This document shows, in pieces, positions 1-9,766 of a DNA stretch of 64,000 bases (positions are counted from its first letter, which is position 1; every line of letters starts with the position of its first letter). The notes under the pieces were generated by a model, which was given only the letters and a program-made list of their open reading frames with translations, searched no databases and was not told the origin of the DNA. Made by a program: the position numbers and the translations under genes. Source of the DNA: Parvularcula sp. BBD 1991-13. Its GTDB lineage: Bacteria > Pseudomonadota > Alphaproteobacteria > Caulobacterales > Parvularculaceae. Location: NCBI GenBank assembly GCA_001657385.1, contig LYSZ01000008.1, forward strand, positions 159,490 through 223,489, written 5' to 3'.

Positions 1-141
1 AATATCCTCTATGGTGGAAACTGTTGATTCGGCGGGGTACCTATCAATCGTTCAGCAACGCCGCAAGCGCTCTTTCGGCCCATGGCGAAGGAACCCGCCG
101 GCCAAACCGGACCGAAGCCCATATCGCAGGAGACGGCATCC

Positions 142-522
142 ATGTCAGAATCGCAACCGAACCCGGCGGGAGGCCCGCCGATTTCCACCAATCCCGGGGA
201 CGCCGGCAACGCCAACCTGATCTATATCCTCTACCTGGCCGGGCTCGTCACGGGCGGGGTGACGACACTGATCGGCGTCGTCATGGCCTACATGGCGAAG
301 GACGCGGCGCCTGACTGGCTCGGGTCCCACTACCGCAACCAGATCCACATTTTCTGGAAAGGGTTGGTTTACGCCCTCGCGGGCTCGCTCTTGTCGATCG
401 TGCTGATCGGGTTTCTGGTGCTGCTCTTCGCGCTGGTCTGGTACATCGTGCGCATCGTCAAAGGCATGCAGACCGTGTCGCGGGGCGAGGCCTATCCCGC
501 CCCGTCGAGCTGGGGATTTTGA
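142..522 (+). CDS. DUF4870-family small membrane protein
   Basis: The 126-residue protein has a polar, Pro/Gly-rich N-terminus followed by two hydrophobic stretches (about residues 30-50 and 70-105). The core, with the pieces NANLIYILYLAGLV, WLGSHYRNQIHIFW and VWYIVRIVKGM, matches the DUF4870 (Tic20-like) pattern. I chose the ATG at 142 because GGAG lies about 8 bases upstream; an in-frame ATG at 82 has no such site. It is a predicted inner-membrane protein of unknown function. It is transcribed alone, convergent with the next gene. Confidence 0.8.
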   Translation: MSESQPNPAGGPPISTNPGDAGNANLIYILYLAGLVTGGVTTLIGVVMAYMAKDAAPDWLGSHYRNQIHIFWKGLVYALAGSLLSIVLIGFLVLLFALVWYIVRIVKGMQTVSRGEAYPAPSSWGF

Positions 523-666
523 CGGTTCGCCGGCATTAAGCCCCAGGAGCGCGCCCGCATTGGGCGCCGTCGGGCGCGGCGCCGCGGCCCCAGCATAGAC
601 CGAAGCGCCAGCATAGATCGAAGCAAAGGCCGCGCCCGACGCCGCCGGTTTCGAGACCGTTAACCG

Positions 667-1230
667 TTACGCCGCGTCGGCCCCGGGCTTGGTCCAGAGC
701 ATCGACTGGAAGCCGGCGTCCACCTCCGTTTCCGCCAGGTGGTTCATGTAGTTCGACATCACCTTGAAGGAGACGCCGAGGATCACCTCCTGCATCGTGC
801 GCCGCGTATATCCGGCGTCGAGAAGCGCCTGCATGTCGGCTTCCTCGACCCAGCCGCGCTGACGCGTGAGCTTGGCGGCGAAGCTGCGCAGCGCCTCCAG
901 CCTGGCGTCGGCGAGGGGCTCGCCCGCGCGCAGGGCCTTGAGGATCTCTTCCGGCATTTTTTCCATCTGCGCGATCACCGAGTGGGCGGCCATGCAGTAA
1001 TGGCACTCGTTCTCGAAGTTGATCGCCATCAGCACAACCTGGCGTTCGAGCACGCTGAGATCGGTCCTGGCGTAGATATCGCCGATGGTCTTGTAGGCGT
1101 CGAGCAGCGCCGGGCTTTCCGCCATGACCGCATGCAGATTGGGAATGAACTTGTATTTCGCCTCGCTGTCCTCAAGCTGCGCCTTGCTGTCCTGCGGGGC
1201 GCTGTCGGGGGTGTGGACGGTGAAATCCAT
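667..1230 (-). CDS. Carboxymuconolactone decarboxylase (AhpD-like) family protein
   Basis: The 187-residue protein carries the CMD/AhpD active-site pattern ENECHYCMAAHS, giving Cys76-x2-Cys79 and His83. In AhpD-type proteins these residues form a thiol peroxidase or disulfide relay; in true gamma-carboxymuconolactone decarboxylases the cysteines are absent, so a redox role is more likely here. The ATG at 1230 follows AAAGGAGA at good spacing; an upstream in-frame start at 1299 lacks this. The substrate and partner are unknown, and the flanking genes give no pathway hint. Confidence 0.85.
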   Translation of the reverse strand: MDFTVHTPDSAPQDSKAQLEDSEAKYKFIPNLHAVMAESPALLDAYKTIGDIYARTDLSVLERQVVLMAINFENECHYCMAAHSVIAQMEKMPEEILKALRAGEPLADARLEALRSFAAKLTRQRGWVEEADMQALLDAGYTRRTMQEVILGVSFKVMSNYMNHLAETEVDAGFQSMLWTKPGADAA

Positions 1231-1378
1231 GGGATTGTCTCTCCTTTGACGTCTTGACGCCCTGACTATGGGTTCGCGCGCCGCAGCGCCAAGGCACATC
1301 TGCGTGAGGGTCCCGCGCGCAAGAAAGGAAGGGTCGTTGCATCGGCGCTTTCGCGCCGCTTCGCCGCGCCCGGCGCGC

Positions 1379-2554
1379 CTATTCGCCGGCGACGGCTTCC
1401 TTCGCGGTCCCGTCCGGCTCTTTCGCCGCCGGCGGCTCGAACGTCTCCGGGCCGTCCGCGGCGGCGTATTCCAGATACACCGTGCGCGAAGGAAAGGCGA
1501 AGCCCGTCCCCGCGCCCTCGACGATATCCTTGATCGCGCAGGCGAGCCGCTCCTTGATTTCCAGCCACTCGCCCCAGACGGTCGTGCGCGTGAAGCAATA
1601 AAGCATGATGTCGATGGAGGATGCGTTGAAGGCGTCGATGCGCACGAAGGTCGCGACCTCCGGCGGATGGGCGAAATCCTCGTTCTCCATCACATACCGC
1701 TCGATCCCGTCGCGGATCTCCTTGAGCTGGGCGAGGGTCGTTTTGTACTCGACCCCGATCTTCCAGTAGATCCGCCGGTGGGTCATTTCCGAGAAGTTGA
1801 CCACGGCGCTGTCCGACAGGGTGGCGTTGGGCACGTTGACCAGCGCCTTGTCGAACCGGCGCACCGCCGTCGAGCGGAAGTCGATCCGTTCCACCGTGCC
1901 CTCCACCACGCCGTCGACCAGGATCCAGTCGCCCTGCTTGAAGCGCCGCTCGGCGATGATCAGGGCGCCGCCGATCAGGTTCTTGAAAAAGTCCTGGGCG
2001 CCAAGGGCGACCGCGACCGACAGGAGCGACAGGCTGGCCAGCACCGGCATCACCGGGATGCCCCAGATCGTCAGGATGGCGACGGCGCCCATGAACACGA
2101 AAAACCCTTTCAGCGCCTTGCGGATCCACTGGATCAGCGTCAGCGTGAAGACCCGCGCCAGCGGCCGCAGCAGGTGCGCGAAGGGGTCGACCAGCCGGAA
2201 CAGCCCCCAGAAAATCGTCAGGGCAATGAGGGTCTGGTCGATACGGGTCGCCGCGCTCGCCGCCGGCCCTTCGAGACCCAGGGTCTGCGCCGCGAGAAAG
2301 ACGCCGAGCGCGATGGGCAGGAAGGTCAGCGGCTGTTCCAGCGCCTCCACCACCAGATCGTCGATATCCGTCCGGGTGCGCTTCGTCAGGCGCTTCAACG
2401 AGCCGACGATGAAATGCGCGATGACCTTGCGCAGCAGGACGAAGACCACGAACAGAAGCGCCGCCGCCACCACCCGGTCGACCGGAACGTCGAGCACGTC
2501 CATTTGCCAGACGGCGACGACCTGATCCCAGAAGGCTTTCAGCTGCGCTTCCAT
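1379..2554 (-). CDS. Mechanosensitive ion channel family protein (MscS type)
   Basis: The 391-residue protein has an N-terminal set of membrane segments (about residues 25-45, 70-95, 105-130 and 145-175) followed by the MscS core: a pore-lining helix rich in Ala/Gly/Val (SLLSVAVALGAQDFFKNLIG, about 173-192) and a cytoplasmic beta domain with the typical RRFKQGDWILVDG stretch. The family forms turgor-responsive channels in the inner membrane. It starts 6 bases after the folD stop on the same strand, so it is probably co-transcribed with yggT and folD. Confidence 0.9.
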   Translation of the reverse strand: MEAQLKAFWDQVVAVWQMDVLDVPVDRVVAAALLFVVFVLLRKVIAHFIVGSLKRLTKRTRTDIDDLVVEALEQPLTFLPIALGVFLAAQTLGLEGPAASAATRIDQTLIALTIFWGLFRLVDPFAHLLRPLARVFTLTLIQWIRKALKGFFVFMGAVAILTIWGIPVMPVLASLSLLSVAVALGAQDFFKNLIGGALIIAERRFKQGDWILVDGVVEGTVERIDFRSTAVRRFDKALVNVPNATLSDSAVVNFSEMTHRRIYWKIGVEYKTTLAQLKEIRDGIERYVMENEDFAHPPEVATFVRIDAFNASSIDIMLYCFTRTTVWGEWLEIKERLACAIKDIVEGAGTGFAFPSRTVYLEYAAADGPETFEPPAAKEPDGTAKEAVAGE

Positions 2555-2560
2555 CGCCCG

Positions 2561-3454
2561 TCAGATCTCCGGCGCGGCGAGCCCGCGGCGATGCGCGGCG
2601 GCGACCGCCGTATTGCGCAACAGGCAGGCGATGGTCATCGGGCCGACGCCGCCGGGAACCGGCGTGATCGCCCCGGCGCGCGCCCGCGCCGCCTCGAAGT
2701 CGACATCGCCGACAAGGCGGGCGGCGCCCCCCTCCTCGACCCGGTTGATGCCGACATCGATCACCGTCGCGCCGGGCTTGATCCAGTCCCCCTGGACGAG
2801 CCGCGGCACGCCCACGGCGGCGCATAGAATGTCCGCCTCGCGGCAGACCGCGGCGAGGTCCCGGGTGCGCGAATGCGCCATGGTGACGGTGCAGTTCTCG
2901 GCCAGGAGGAGCATCGCCAGGGGCTTGCCCACCAGGATGGAGCGGCCGAGCACGACCGCATGTAGGCCGGAAAGGCTTTCGCGCGCCGTTCCGGCGAGCA
3001 TGACCGAGCCCTGCGGCGTACACGGAACAAGCCCCCGCTTGCCCAGCATCAAACGCCCGGCGTTGGTCTCCGTCAGCCCGTCGACATCCTTGGCGGGATC
3101 GATCTCGTTGATGATCCGCGCCGCGTCGACATGGGCGGGCAGCGGCAGTTGCACCAGGATACCGTCGACCGCCGGATCGTCGTTGAGCGCGCGCACCAGC
3201 GCGGCGACCTCGTCCTCGCCGGTTTCCGCCGGCAGGCGATGCTCGATCGAGCGCATGCCCGCCTTCTTCGCCGCGACGCCCTTGTTGCGCACATAGACCT
3301 GGCTCGCCGGGTCCTCGCCGACCAGCACCACCGCGAGGGCCGGCGCGGCGCCCGCTTCGCGCGCAATGCCGGCGACCGCCTCGCCGATGCGGGCGCGCAA
3401 GTCGGCGGCGACGGCCTTGCCGTCAATGAGGTCGGCGGTGGGCTCAGCGGTCAT
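2561..3454 (-). CDS. folD: Bifunctional methylenetetrahydrofolate dehydrogenase / methenyltetrahydrofolate cyclohydrolase
   Basis: The 297-residue protein is full length for FolD, which interconverts 5,10-methylene-, methenyl- and 10-formyl-tetrahydrofolate in the cytosol using NADP. Visible signatures are YVRNK (catalytic Tyr54 and Lys58), the QLPLP loop near residue 104, the Rossmann GRSILVGKP stretch near 170, and PGGVGPMT near 270. GGAG lies 8 bases before the ATG. It sits between yggT and the mscS-type gene in one orientation. Confidence 0.96.
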   Translation of the reverse strand: MTAEPTADLIDGKAVAADLRARIGEAVAGIAREAGAAPALAVVLVGEDPASQVYVRNKGVAAKKAGMRSIEHRLPAETGEDEVAALVRALNDDPAVDGILVQLPLPAHVDAARIINEIDPAKDVDGLTETNAGRLMLGKRGLVPCTPQGSVMLAGTARESLSGLHAVVLGRSILVGKPLAMLLLAENCTVTMAHSRTRDLAAVCREADILCAAVGVPRLVQGDWIKPGATVIDVGINRVEEGGAARLVGDVDFEAARARAGAITPVPGGVGPMTIACLLRNTAVAAAHRRGLAAPEI

Positions 3455-3566
3455 GTCAGCATCTCCGGTCGATAAAAGCTCTGTCGGGCCGCGGGATCGG
3501 CGCGCCCACCCGCGGCGTTGCGCCTTCTCGCCGTCAACCGCCCCGCGTCGACGGCCCCGACGGCCG

Positions 3567-3866
3567 TCAGCGCGCAGCGATGCGCGCGGCGATCCACCAG
3601 TTCATTTCGCGCAGGAAGAACACGGCCAGGAGCAGGATCAGCGGCGACAGGTCGATCCCGCCGAGCCCCGGCATCACATTGCGGATCGGCCGCAGTAAAG
3701 GCTCCGTCAGGGCGATCAGCGTGCGCCAGACCGAATCGACAAAGCGATTATGCCGGTTGATGACATTGAACGTCAAAAGCCACGACATGACGACCATGAC
3801 GAAGATGACGAAGACATAGAGCTGAAGGACCGCGTCTATCAGGGAAAAAAACGGCAGGGGGATCAT
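3567..3866 (-). CDS. YggT family membrane protein
   Basis: The 99-residue protein has two YggT-type hydrophobic hairpins with the conserved stretch [23 protein letters not shown] between them cut into recognisable pieces ([21 protein letters not shown]). AGAGG precedes the ATG. YggT proteins are small inner-membrane proteins linked in the literature to osmotic shock tolerance or cell-envelope integrity, without a settled biochemical role. It is first in a minus-strand cluster with folD and the MscS gene, with about 110 bases between yggT and folD. Confidence 0.9.
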   Translation of the reverse strand: MIPLPFFSLIDAVLQLYVFVIFVMVVMSWLLTFNVINRHNRFVDSVWRTLIALTEPLLRPIRNVMPGLGGIDLSPLILLLAVFFLREMNWWIAARIAAR

Positions 3867-4129
3867 CGGCGCGCCTCTGGTCTCGCTTGGTTGGGCGTGA
3901 CTTAAGGCCAGTCGCCCGGCCTTGCAAGCTGCGCCCGCCGAAAGGGTTCGTTTTCAACGGCTTGATCCGGCATCGCGCGCCCTGGCGGCCAGGGAGATGT
4001 CGCCCGGCCGAGGCCGACGCCGCCAGCCGGAAAAGCGACAGCCTTATCACCCCCCTGGAAAGCAGGCGCAGACCGGCCCGCAGGGTATGCGGAACGCCGG
4101 GGCCCGCGCCCGCCGGCGGAACGGGCGGG

Positions 4130-6175
4130 CTAGTCCGCCGCGCCGTCCTTGACCCGGTATTTCTCGAACCAGGCAAGGGTGTAGTCGGTTTTCGCGTTGA
4201 GACGCGACGGGCGCCCGGCGATGCCGTGATTGGACCCCGGGATGCGGACCATGACGCTGGGCACGCGCCGGAGCTGCAACGCCTGGTAGAACTGCTCGGT
4301 CTCGGAAATCGGCGTGCGGTAGTCGACTTCCCCGGTGATCAGCATGGTCGGCGTCTCCACATTGCCGACCAGGGAGAGCGGCGAGCGGCGCCAGTAATGC
4401 TCAAGCGCCTCCCAGGGCGGGCCGGGAAACTGGGTCGCGATCTGGCCGATGTAACTGTCCGCGGTCAGCACTTTCGACACCCAGTTGATCACGGGCTTGG
4501 CGGCCATGGCGGCGTTGAACCGGTCGGTCAGGCCGATGGCGTAGGCCGCGGCGATGCCGCCCGCCGATCCTCCGGCGATAAACAGGTTGTTTTCGTCGGC
4601 GAAGCCGTTGTCGATCGCCCAGTCCACGGCCGACATGTGGTCGGCGAAGTCATCAGGGCTCGAATATTTGTATTTCAGGAGATTGGCGAAGTCGCTTCCA
4701 TAGCCGATCGAGCCGCGATGGTTGTCGTAAACGACCACATAGCCCGCCGCCGCCATCCGCTGAAGCTCCGCGGAGAAGTGGGGGCCGTAGGCGAGATGCG
4801 GCCCGCCATGGATTTCGATGATCAACGGATAGGTTTCCCCTTCCCGGTAGCCGGGCGGCGTAATCATCCATCCCTGGACCTCAAGCCCGTCAAGGGACGA
4901 TTCATAGGTGAACGTACGGACCTCGCCGAGGTCGCGATGCGCGAGCAGGTCCTCGTTAAGAAAAGTGAGCCTTCGCGTCCGCCCGTTCTTGTAGGCGTAA
5001 AGGTCCGCCGGGCGCTGCGCGTTTCCCTTGGTGTAGACCAGCGCGCCGCCGCGCCCAGCATCATAGGCGCCGCTGACGTAAGGCCGGCCGATGGTGGTGC
5101 CGCCGACGCCTTCCACGGCCACGCGCCGGCGCCCGTCGACCCCGACGACGCCGATCATGTTCTCGCCGCGGTTCTGATAGGTGAACGCGATCTCGCTGTT
5201 GGAAAGCCATTGCGGATCGCCCGCGCGCCGGTCGAGGCTTGCGGTGAGGTTCCTGGCCCCGCCGCCGTCGCGGTTCATGAGAAAAACCGTTGTGGCGACG
5301 AAAGGCTCCGGCTCGTTGTCGGTCCGAAGATAGGCGATGCGGCGACCGTCCGGAGAGACCTTCGGGCTCGCCTCGACGCCCGGCGCATCGGTGAGCTGCG
5401 CAAGATCGCCGGAAACAACGTTTACGGAGAAAATATCCGCTTCCCGGGTCTGAAGCTCCCAGTCGTCATTGCGATTGGCGGAGAACAGGATTTCCCGCCC
5501 GTCGGGCGTGAACGAGAGGGGGCCGTTATGATGGAAATCCCCCGAGGTGAGCTGACGCGCCGTCCCGCCATCCGCCGGGATGGTGAAGACGTGATCGTAG
5601 GCGAGGTCGAGAAAGCCCTCGCCGTTGGTGCGATAGCGCGCGCGGTCGATGACCCTGGGCGGCTCGGCCCAGTCGGCGCCGTCCGGCTTTTCCGGCTTGC
5701 TGACCAGGCTTTCGCTTTCCCCTTTCACCGCCATGGAAAAGGCCAGCATGTCGCCCTCGGGCGACCATACAAGATCGTCCGGCTTTTCCTCGAACGAGCC
5801 GAGCAGGGCTTCGCGGCCCGATCGCAGGTAATGCACGTAAAGGGCCGTGCGTCCCGCCTCGCTTTTCATATACGCAATGCGCGTCCCGTCGGGAGACCAG
5901 CGCGGCGAGCTGTAGGACCCGGCGTCGGCCAGCAGCGGTTCGTGCGACCCGCCGTCCAGATTGACCAGCCAGACATGCGCGCGGGTGCGGTCGGTCATGA
6001 TGTCGTTGAAACGCCGCACATAGAGGGCCCGCCGCCCGTCAGGGGCAATCCGGGGCTCGTCCGCCCATTCAAGCTCGAACACGTCCGCCGCGGAAAACAG
6101 GCGGAGATCGTCATCCGCCGACGCCTCCAGGCTGAAACCCGCCGCCAGAGCCAACAACACGGCCATCACTCGCAT
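4130..6175 (-). CDS. S9 family peptidase (dipeptidyl/acylaminoacyl peptidase type), secreted
   Basis: The 681-residue protein has an N-terminal signal peptide (MRVMAVLLALAAGFSLEASA), a WD40-like/TolB beta-propeller with repeated SPDGRRIAY-type motifs through about residue 400, and a C-terminal prolyl-oligopeptidase alpha/beta hydrolase domain. The nucleophile elbow GGSAGG is near residue 533; the charge-relay Asp and His are probably in GEVDYRTP and GSNHG. The start at 6175 is preceded by GGAGGGG. Expected role: periplasmic hydrolysis of short or N-blocked peptides. Confidence 0.92.
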   Translation of the reverse strand: MRVMAVLLALAAGFSLEASADDDLRLFSAADVFELEWADEPRIAPDGRRALYVRRFNDIMTDRTRAHVWLVNLDGGSHEPLLADAGSYSSPRWSPDGTRIAYMKSEAGRTALYVHYLRSGREALLGSFEEKPDDLVWSPEGDMLAFSMAVKGESESLVSKPEKPDGADWAEPPRVIDRARYRTNGEGFLDLAYDHVFTIPADGGTARQLTSGDFHHNGPLSFTPDGREILFSANRNDDWELQTREADIFSVNVVSGDLAQLTDAPGVEASPKVSPDGRRIAYLRTDNEPEPFVATTVFLMNRDGGGARNLTASLDRRAGDPQWLSNSEIAFTYQNRGENMIGVVGVDGRRRVAVEGVGGTTIGRPYVSGAYDAGRGGALVYTKGNAQRPADLYAYKNGRTRRLTFLNEDLLAHRDLGEVRTFTYESSLDGLEVQGWMITPPGYREGETYPLIIEIHGGPHLAYGPHFSAELQRMAAAGYVVVYDNHRGSIGYGSDFANLLKYKYSSPDDFADHMSAVDWAIDNGFADENNLFIAGGSAGGIAAAYAIGLTDRFNAAMAAKPVINWVSKVLTADSYIGQIATQFPGPPWEALEHYWRRSPLSLVGNVETPTMLITGEVDYRTPISETEQFYQALQLRRVPSVMVRIPGSNHGIAGRPSRLNAKTDYTLAWFEKYRVKDGAAD

Positions 6176-6486
6176 AACGCCCCTCCGAAAATCACTGCAC
6201 ATGATATCCAGCATGGCGAAACAAGAGGCGGCGTGGCAAGGCAAATGCGCACAACGGCCTGCCGGCCGGCAAAGAACGCAGGCAGTCCGGGCCGCGCCGG
6301 TTGGGTCCGCCGGCCGGGTCCGCCGATCATTGCTGCGCGCCCGTGAAAGTCCCGCTCCGTCAACCATCCTTGCGGCCAGCTGACGAAACCGCGCCGGGGT
6401 CCGACGCGACAAAATGCGCGAATGCGCCGCCCGGGGCTCCCCCGGGCGGCGGGCGTCAGGTCTCGTCGCCTCTTGGCGAGCGGCCG
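6176..6486. other. Intergenic region, 311 bases
   Basis: No convincing gene is visible. The left end carries the ribosome-binding site of the S9 peptidase gene, and the middle holds a strong GC-rich hairpin at 6426-6450 (separate entry). No consensus promoter can be recognised with confidence. Confidence 0.6.
6426..6450 (-). terminator. GC-rich hairpin, possible terminator of the lipoprotein gene
   Basis: A perfect 11-bp inverted repeat (GCCGCCCGGGG with its complement) encloses a 3-base loop, 36 bases downstream of the stop of the minus-strand lipoprotein gene. A T-rich run follows only loosely (TTTTG about 16 bases on), so it may act as a pause or processing stop instead of a classic intrinsic terminator. 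Confidence 0.45.
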
Positions 6487-7059
6487 TTACGAGCCGTCAT
6501 AGGGCAGCGACGATTTGTGGACGACCATGCGCAGGTCGCCGTTCAAATCCTTGATGTAGCCGATGGTGTATTCGACTTTGGTTTCCTCGCCGGTCGCCGG
6601 CGTGAAGAAATAATTGCCCATGGCGACAGCCATGGTGCAGCTGTTGTTGGTGATCCCGGCATTCTCCCAGCGGACCTGGGTCCAGGGCCGCAGCGCGAAG
6701 CCCTTATCCTCCGGGTAGGACGGATTGCCGTTGACGAAATAGGACAGCGCGCCGTCGAAGGAGGCCCTGAACTGGTCGACCGACGCCAGGGTCGGCTTGA
6801 AGAGGACGAGGCTGAGATCGTAGGCGTAGAACCTGTTGATATGGTCCGACGCGGCGGCGACATAATCGCCCCCTTCGGAATAGACCCGGCCGATCTCGAC
6901 AATGCCGTCGCCCCAGGCTTTCTGCGCGGCGACGACTTCCTGTTCGGTGATGCATTGATCGCTATACTGAGCGAATGTCTGGCGCTGCGGCGCCGTCGTG
7001 GTTTGCGTGGTGCAGGCTGCGGTCCCGGCCAGGGCGAGAGCGGAAACGAGAAGTCTCAT
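6487..7059 (-). CDS. Lipoprotein with NTF2/SnoaL-like domain, function unknown
   Basis: The 190-residue protein starts with a lipoprotein signal (MRLLVSALALAGTAAC, lipidated Cys16). The rest (QKAWGDGIVEIGRVY, VRWENAGITNNSCTMAVAMG, EYTIGYIKDLNGDLRMVVHKSS) reads like a SnoaL/NTF2-fold cone of the CaMKII-association type. Relatives are sometimes labelled phosphoribosyl-AMP cyclohydrolase, but I see none of the HisI cysteine motifs, so I do not adopt that name. AAAGGAAA precedes the ATG at 7059. The DUF2490 gene ends 102 bases upstream. Confidence 0.75.
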   Translation of the reverse strand: MRLLVSALALAGTAACTTQTTTAPQRQTFAQYSDQCITEQEVVAAQKAWGDGIVEIGRVYSEGGDYVAAASDHINRFYAYDLSLVLFKPTLASVDQFRASFDGALSYFVNGNPSYPEDKGFALRPWTQVRWENAGITNNSCTMAVAMGNYFFTPATGEETKVEYTIGYIKDLNGDLRMVVHKSSLPYDGS

Positions 7060-7161
7060 GGATTTTCCTTTCAGGGGTTGAGAACAACGAAGGAGAAGCG
7101 GCGGCGAGCCGGCAGGAGCGAGGCGCCGGATCCGCACCGTCACGGGAAGCGCGCGCATCGG

Positions 7162-7842
7162 TCACAGGTTCCAGAACAGGGTCAGCGAGAGATTGTGATT
7201 GACCTGCTCGTCGTCGAACGGGGTGTCGAGAATATTGTTGAGATAGCCGGCTTCGAAACGCGCGCTGTCGCTGACACGCCATGCGCCGCCGACAAAGAGG
7301 CGGTTCTGGTCGAAGCCGCCGCGCTGCACGCCTTCGGCCTCGTTGAGATTGACGAACAGCTCATCCCAGACGACGGCGGAAAAAGCCGAACTGCCGATCG
7401 GCTTCGCCCAGCGCACGAACTGCCGGAAGCGCCAGCCCGTCTCTCCGGTTCCGCGAAACCGCTGTTCGAGTCGCGAGCGGCCGCCGAGACTGCCGCCGAA
7501 CACGTCCGGCAAGGCGTAGGTGGCCTGCTGCCAGAAGCGGTCCTCCTTGATGTCCGGCCGGCCGTCGTCGCGGGAGACGACCCGGGCATAGCCCGCCCAC
7601 AGATCGACGGCGTCGTTCATCCGCCAGCCGAGCGCGGGCCGGATGATGGAGACGCCCAAATCGGAGGCGTCGTTATTGAAACGCGCGTGGCCGTCGAACC
7701 AGAGGAGAAACCGGCTGTCTTCCTTTACCGGCCCGGCGACGGCGATCGCGTTCCAGGACTGAAAGTCGCTTTCGACTTCCTGGGCGGCCGCGGGCGCCAG
7801 CAGGGCCAGCGCGGCGGCGGCGAAGCGGAAAAGAGCGTGCAT
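7162..7842 (-). CDS. DUF2490 domain-containing outer-membrane beta-barrel protein
   Basis: The 226-residue protein has a signal peptide (about residues 1-20, ending PAAAQ) and alternating amphipathic strands typical of DUF2490, including RFLLWFDGHARFN, GWRMNDAVDLWAGYARV, RLEQRFRGTGETGWRFRQFVRW and the terminal LSLTLFWNL ending in an aromatic-aliphatic pair, as outer-membrane barrels do. The function of DUF2490 is unknown. It probably shares a transcript with the lipoprotein gene downstream. Confidence 0.85.
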   Translation of the reverse strand: MHALFRFAAAALALLAPAAAQEVESDFQSWNAIAVAGPVKEDSRFLLWFDGHARFNNDASDLGVSIIRPALGWRMNDAVDLWAGYARVVSRDDGRPDIKEDRFWQQATYALPDVFGGSLGGRSRLEQRFRGTGETGWRFRQFVRWAKPIGSSAFSAVVWDELFVNLNEAEGVQRGGFDQNRLFVGGAWRVSDSARFEAGYLNNILDTPFDDEQVNHNLSLTLFWNL

Positions 7843-7985
7843 CGGTCGTCGTCCCCTCGGATGGGCTTTAAAAGACGACGCAGAAGATGGAGGATCCCGT
7901 TCGGCCTGGCGTCAGCCGGTCAGCCAGTCCGCCGGCCTAGGCCACATGGCCTAGACCTCGGGGGCGGAACCTCTATCTTTCGGGA

Positions 7986-9119
7986 ATGGAAGAGAGCGAA
8001 AGGCGGATGCGCCCACCCCCCGATCAGACTCCCCCCGACATCCCCGCGCCCGACGCGTCCGCGCCCGACACGATCGCCGAACTTCGCGACCTTTACCGAT
8101 CGGCGGAAGCGAGAGCGGCGCGCCTGCGGCTGCTGATCGAGGCGGGACGCGATCTCTCATCGGCGACGGCGGACGAGCTTCCCGCGACGCTGCGCGTGAA
8201 CGCGCGCCGGGCGGCGCTGTTCGCGGGCTTTCAGGACGGCGAGGTCTCTTTCGACGCCGGCGCCGAGGGCGTGCCGCTGATCGCGCCGGGGCCGGACGGG
8301 CGCCGGGTCGGCACGCTCATGCTGGTCGGCGAGGCCGACCCCGGCGGCGTGCGCGATCGGGAAGACCGCGAAGCGCTCGACATGCTGGCGCAACTGATCG
8401 CGGCGGCGGTCGACCGCGCCGCGCGCGACGGCGAGCGCGACCGGCTCCTCGCCGCGCTTCGCGAGCGCGAGCAACATCTGGAGCATCTTGTCGGCCGTCT
8501 TTTTTCCGCCCAGGAAGACGAGCGCCGCTACGTGTCGCGAGAACTCCATGACGGCGTGGCGCAGACGGCGACGGCGCTTTTCCGCCGCCTCGACGCCCGC
8601 CCGCCCGCCGGCGGCGAGGCCGGCTCCGAGGACGCTCAGCTTGCGGAAATCGCCAAAGGGCTGGTGCGCGAGTTGCGCGCGGTGATCGCCGGGCTTCGCC
8701 CGACCGCCCTCGACGATCTCGGCCTTGTCCCGGCCATCAAGACGCTCGCCGAGGAATTACAGGCCGAGGGTTACGAGGTGCGATGCTCGGTCGAGGGCGA
8801 GGAGGGCTGGCCGCACATTCTGACCACGCCCTATTTCCGGATCGCGCAGGAAGCCCTTTCGAACATCCGCAAACATGCGGGCGGGCGCTGCAAGGTGGAC
8901 GTCTCGCTGCGGGGCGATGCGGCGAACGGCCGCTGGCGTCTCGAAATTCGCGACTACGGCGAGGGCCTTGGCGGCCGGGACATGACAACGTCCTTTGACG
9001 GGCGGCATGTGGGCATCGAGATGATGCGGGAACGGATGAGCGCCGTCGGCGGCGTTCTCAAGGTTTCGCCGAGGACGCCGGGCGTCGCCGTTCTGGCCGT
9101 GACGGAGACGGGCGCATGA
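7986..9119 (+). CDS. NarX/DesK-type sensor histidine kinase with GAF-like domain
   Basis: The 377-residue protein lacks obvious membrane helices. A Pro-rich N-terminus is followed by a GAF-like region (about 45-145), a HisKA_3 dimerisation helix with RELHDGVAQ (phospho-acceptor His188), and an ATPase domain with the N-box [10 protein letters not shown] near 295-305 and a GxG region around YGEGLGG. It is therefore a soluble kinase. It overlaps the next gene by ATGA, so the NarL-type regulator at 9116 is its likely partner. An alternative ATG at 8007 has an AAAGG just upstream. Confidence 0.9.
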   Translation: MEESERRMRPPPDQTPPDIPAPDASAPDTIAELRDLYRSAEARAARLRLLIEAGRDLSSATADELPATLRVNARRAALFAGFQDGEVSFDAGAEGVPLIAPGPDGRRVGTLMLVGEADPGGVRDREDREALDMLAQLIAAAVDRAARDGERDRLLAALREREQHLEHLVGRLFSAQEDERRYVSRELHDGVAQTATALFRRLDARPPAGGEAGSEDAQLAEIAKGLVRELRAVIAGLRPTALDDLGLVPAIKTLAEELQAEGYEVRCSVEGEEGWPHILTTPYFRIAQEALSNIRKHAGGRCKVDVSLRGDAANGRWRLEIRDYGEGLGGRDMTTSFDGRHVGIEMMRERMSAVGGVLKVSPRTPGVAVLAVTETGA

Positions 9120-9766
9120 GCGGGATCGATCCCAGCATCGTCATTATCGACGATCACGAACTCGCGCGCGAAGGGCTGAGGCTCGCGCTGGAGCAGCGCG
9201 GCTTCAACGTCGCCGCCGCCGCGGCGACCGGCGAAGACGCCATCGCCCTCGCCCGCGAACACGAGCCGGACCTTCTCCTCCTCGACATCAGGCTCGGGGA
9301 CGGGATGGACGGTCTCGCCGCGGCGGCGGCGATCGAGGAGCTGAACCTCAAGACACGGATCATCATGCTGTCGCTGCATGACGATCCCGACTATGTGCGC
9401 GCCGCCCTTCGCGCCGGCGCCAAGGGCTATGTGCTGAAGGACGCCTCGCTTGACGAGTTGTGCCGGGAGGCGCGCATCGTCTTCAACGGGGGAACGGCGA
9501 TCCCCCCGGACCTGCTGTCGAAGATCCTGATGCGGACCGACAAGCCCGCGGAAGACGATCCGCCCGTCGACAGGTTGACGGAGCGCGAACGGAACGTGCT
9601 CGAACTGGTGGCGGACGGTCTCACCAACAAGGCGATCGCCAGGCGGCTGGACATCAGTCCGTCGACGGTCAAAGCGCATGTGGAGCGCGTGCTCGCCAAA
9701 CTCGGGGCCGCCGACCGGACCCAGGCGGCGGTCATGATGGCGCGCTGGAAACAGGATGGCGGCTAG
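9116..9766 (+). CDS. NarL/FixJ-family response regulator (receiver + LuxR HTH)
   Basis: The 216-residue protein has a receiver domain (acidic pair in IIDDHE, phospho-acceptor Asp57 in LLLLDIRL, Lys in YVLKDA) and a C-terminal LuxR-type helix-turn-helix ([15 protein letters not shown] and [19 protein letters not shown]). It overlaps both neighbours and belongs to a translationally coupled operon. It probably acts as a transcription factor activated by the preceding kinase; targets are not evident. Confidence 0.95.
   Translation: MSGIDPSIVIIDDHELAREGLRLALEQRGFNVAAAAATGEDAIALAREHEPDLLLLDIRLGDGMDGLAAAAAIEELNLKTRIIMLSLHDDPDYVRAALRAGAKGYVLKDASLDELCREARIVFNGGTAIPPDLLSKILMRTDKPAEDDPPVDRLTERERNVLELVADGLTNKAIARRLDISPSTVKAHVERVLAKLGAADRTQAAVMMARWKQDGG

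Noticed and set aside
3887..6346. 819-codon open frame on the plus strand
   Set aside because: It is antisense to the S9 peptidase gene, has an Arg/Gly/Ala/Val-rich composition with no domain, and arises from third-position GC bias on the opposite strand.
6487..7059. Annotation of the lipoprotein as phosphoribosyl-AMP cyclohydrolase (HisI)
   Set aside because: Relatives seem to carry this label, but the metal-binding cysteine/histidine motifs of HisI are absent and a lipoprotein signal is present.
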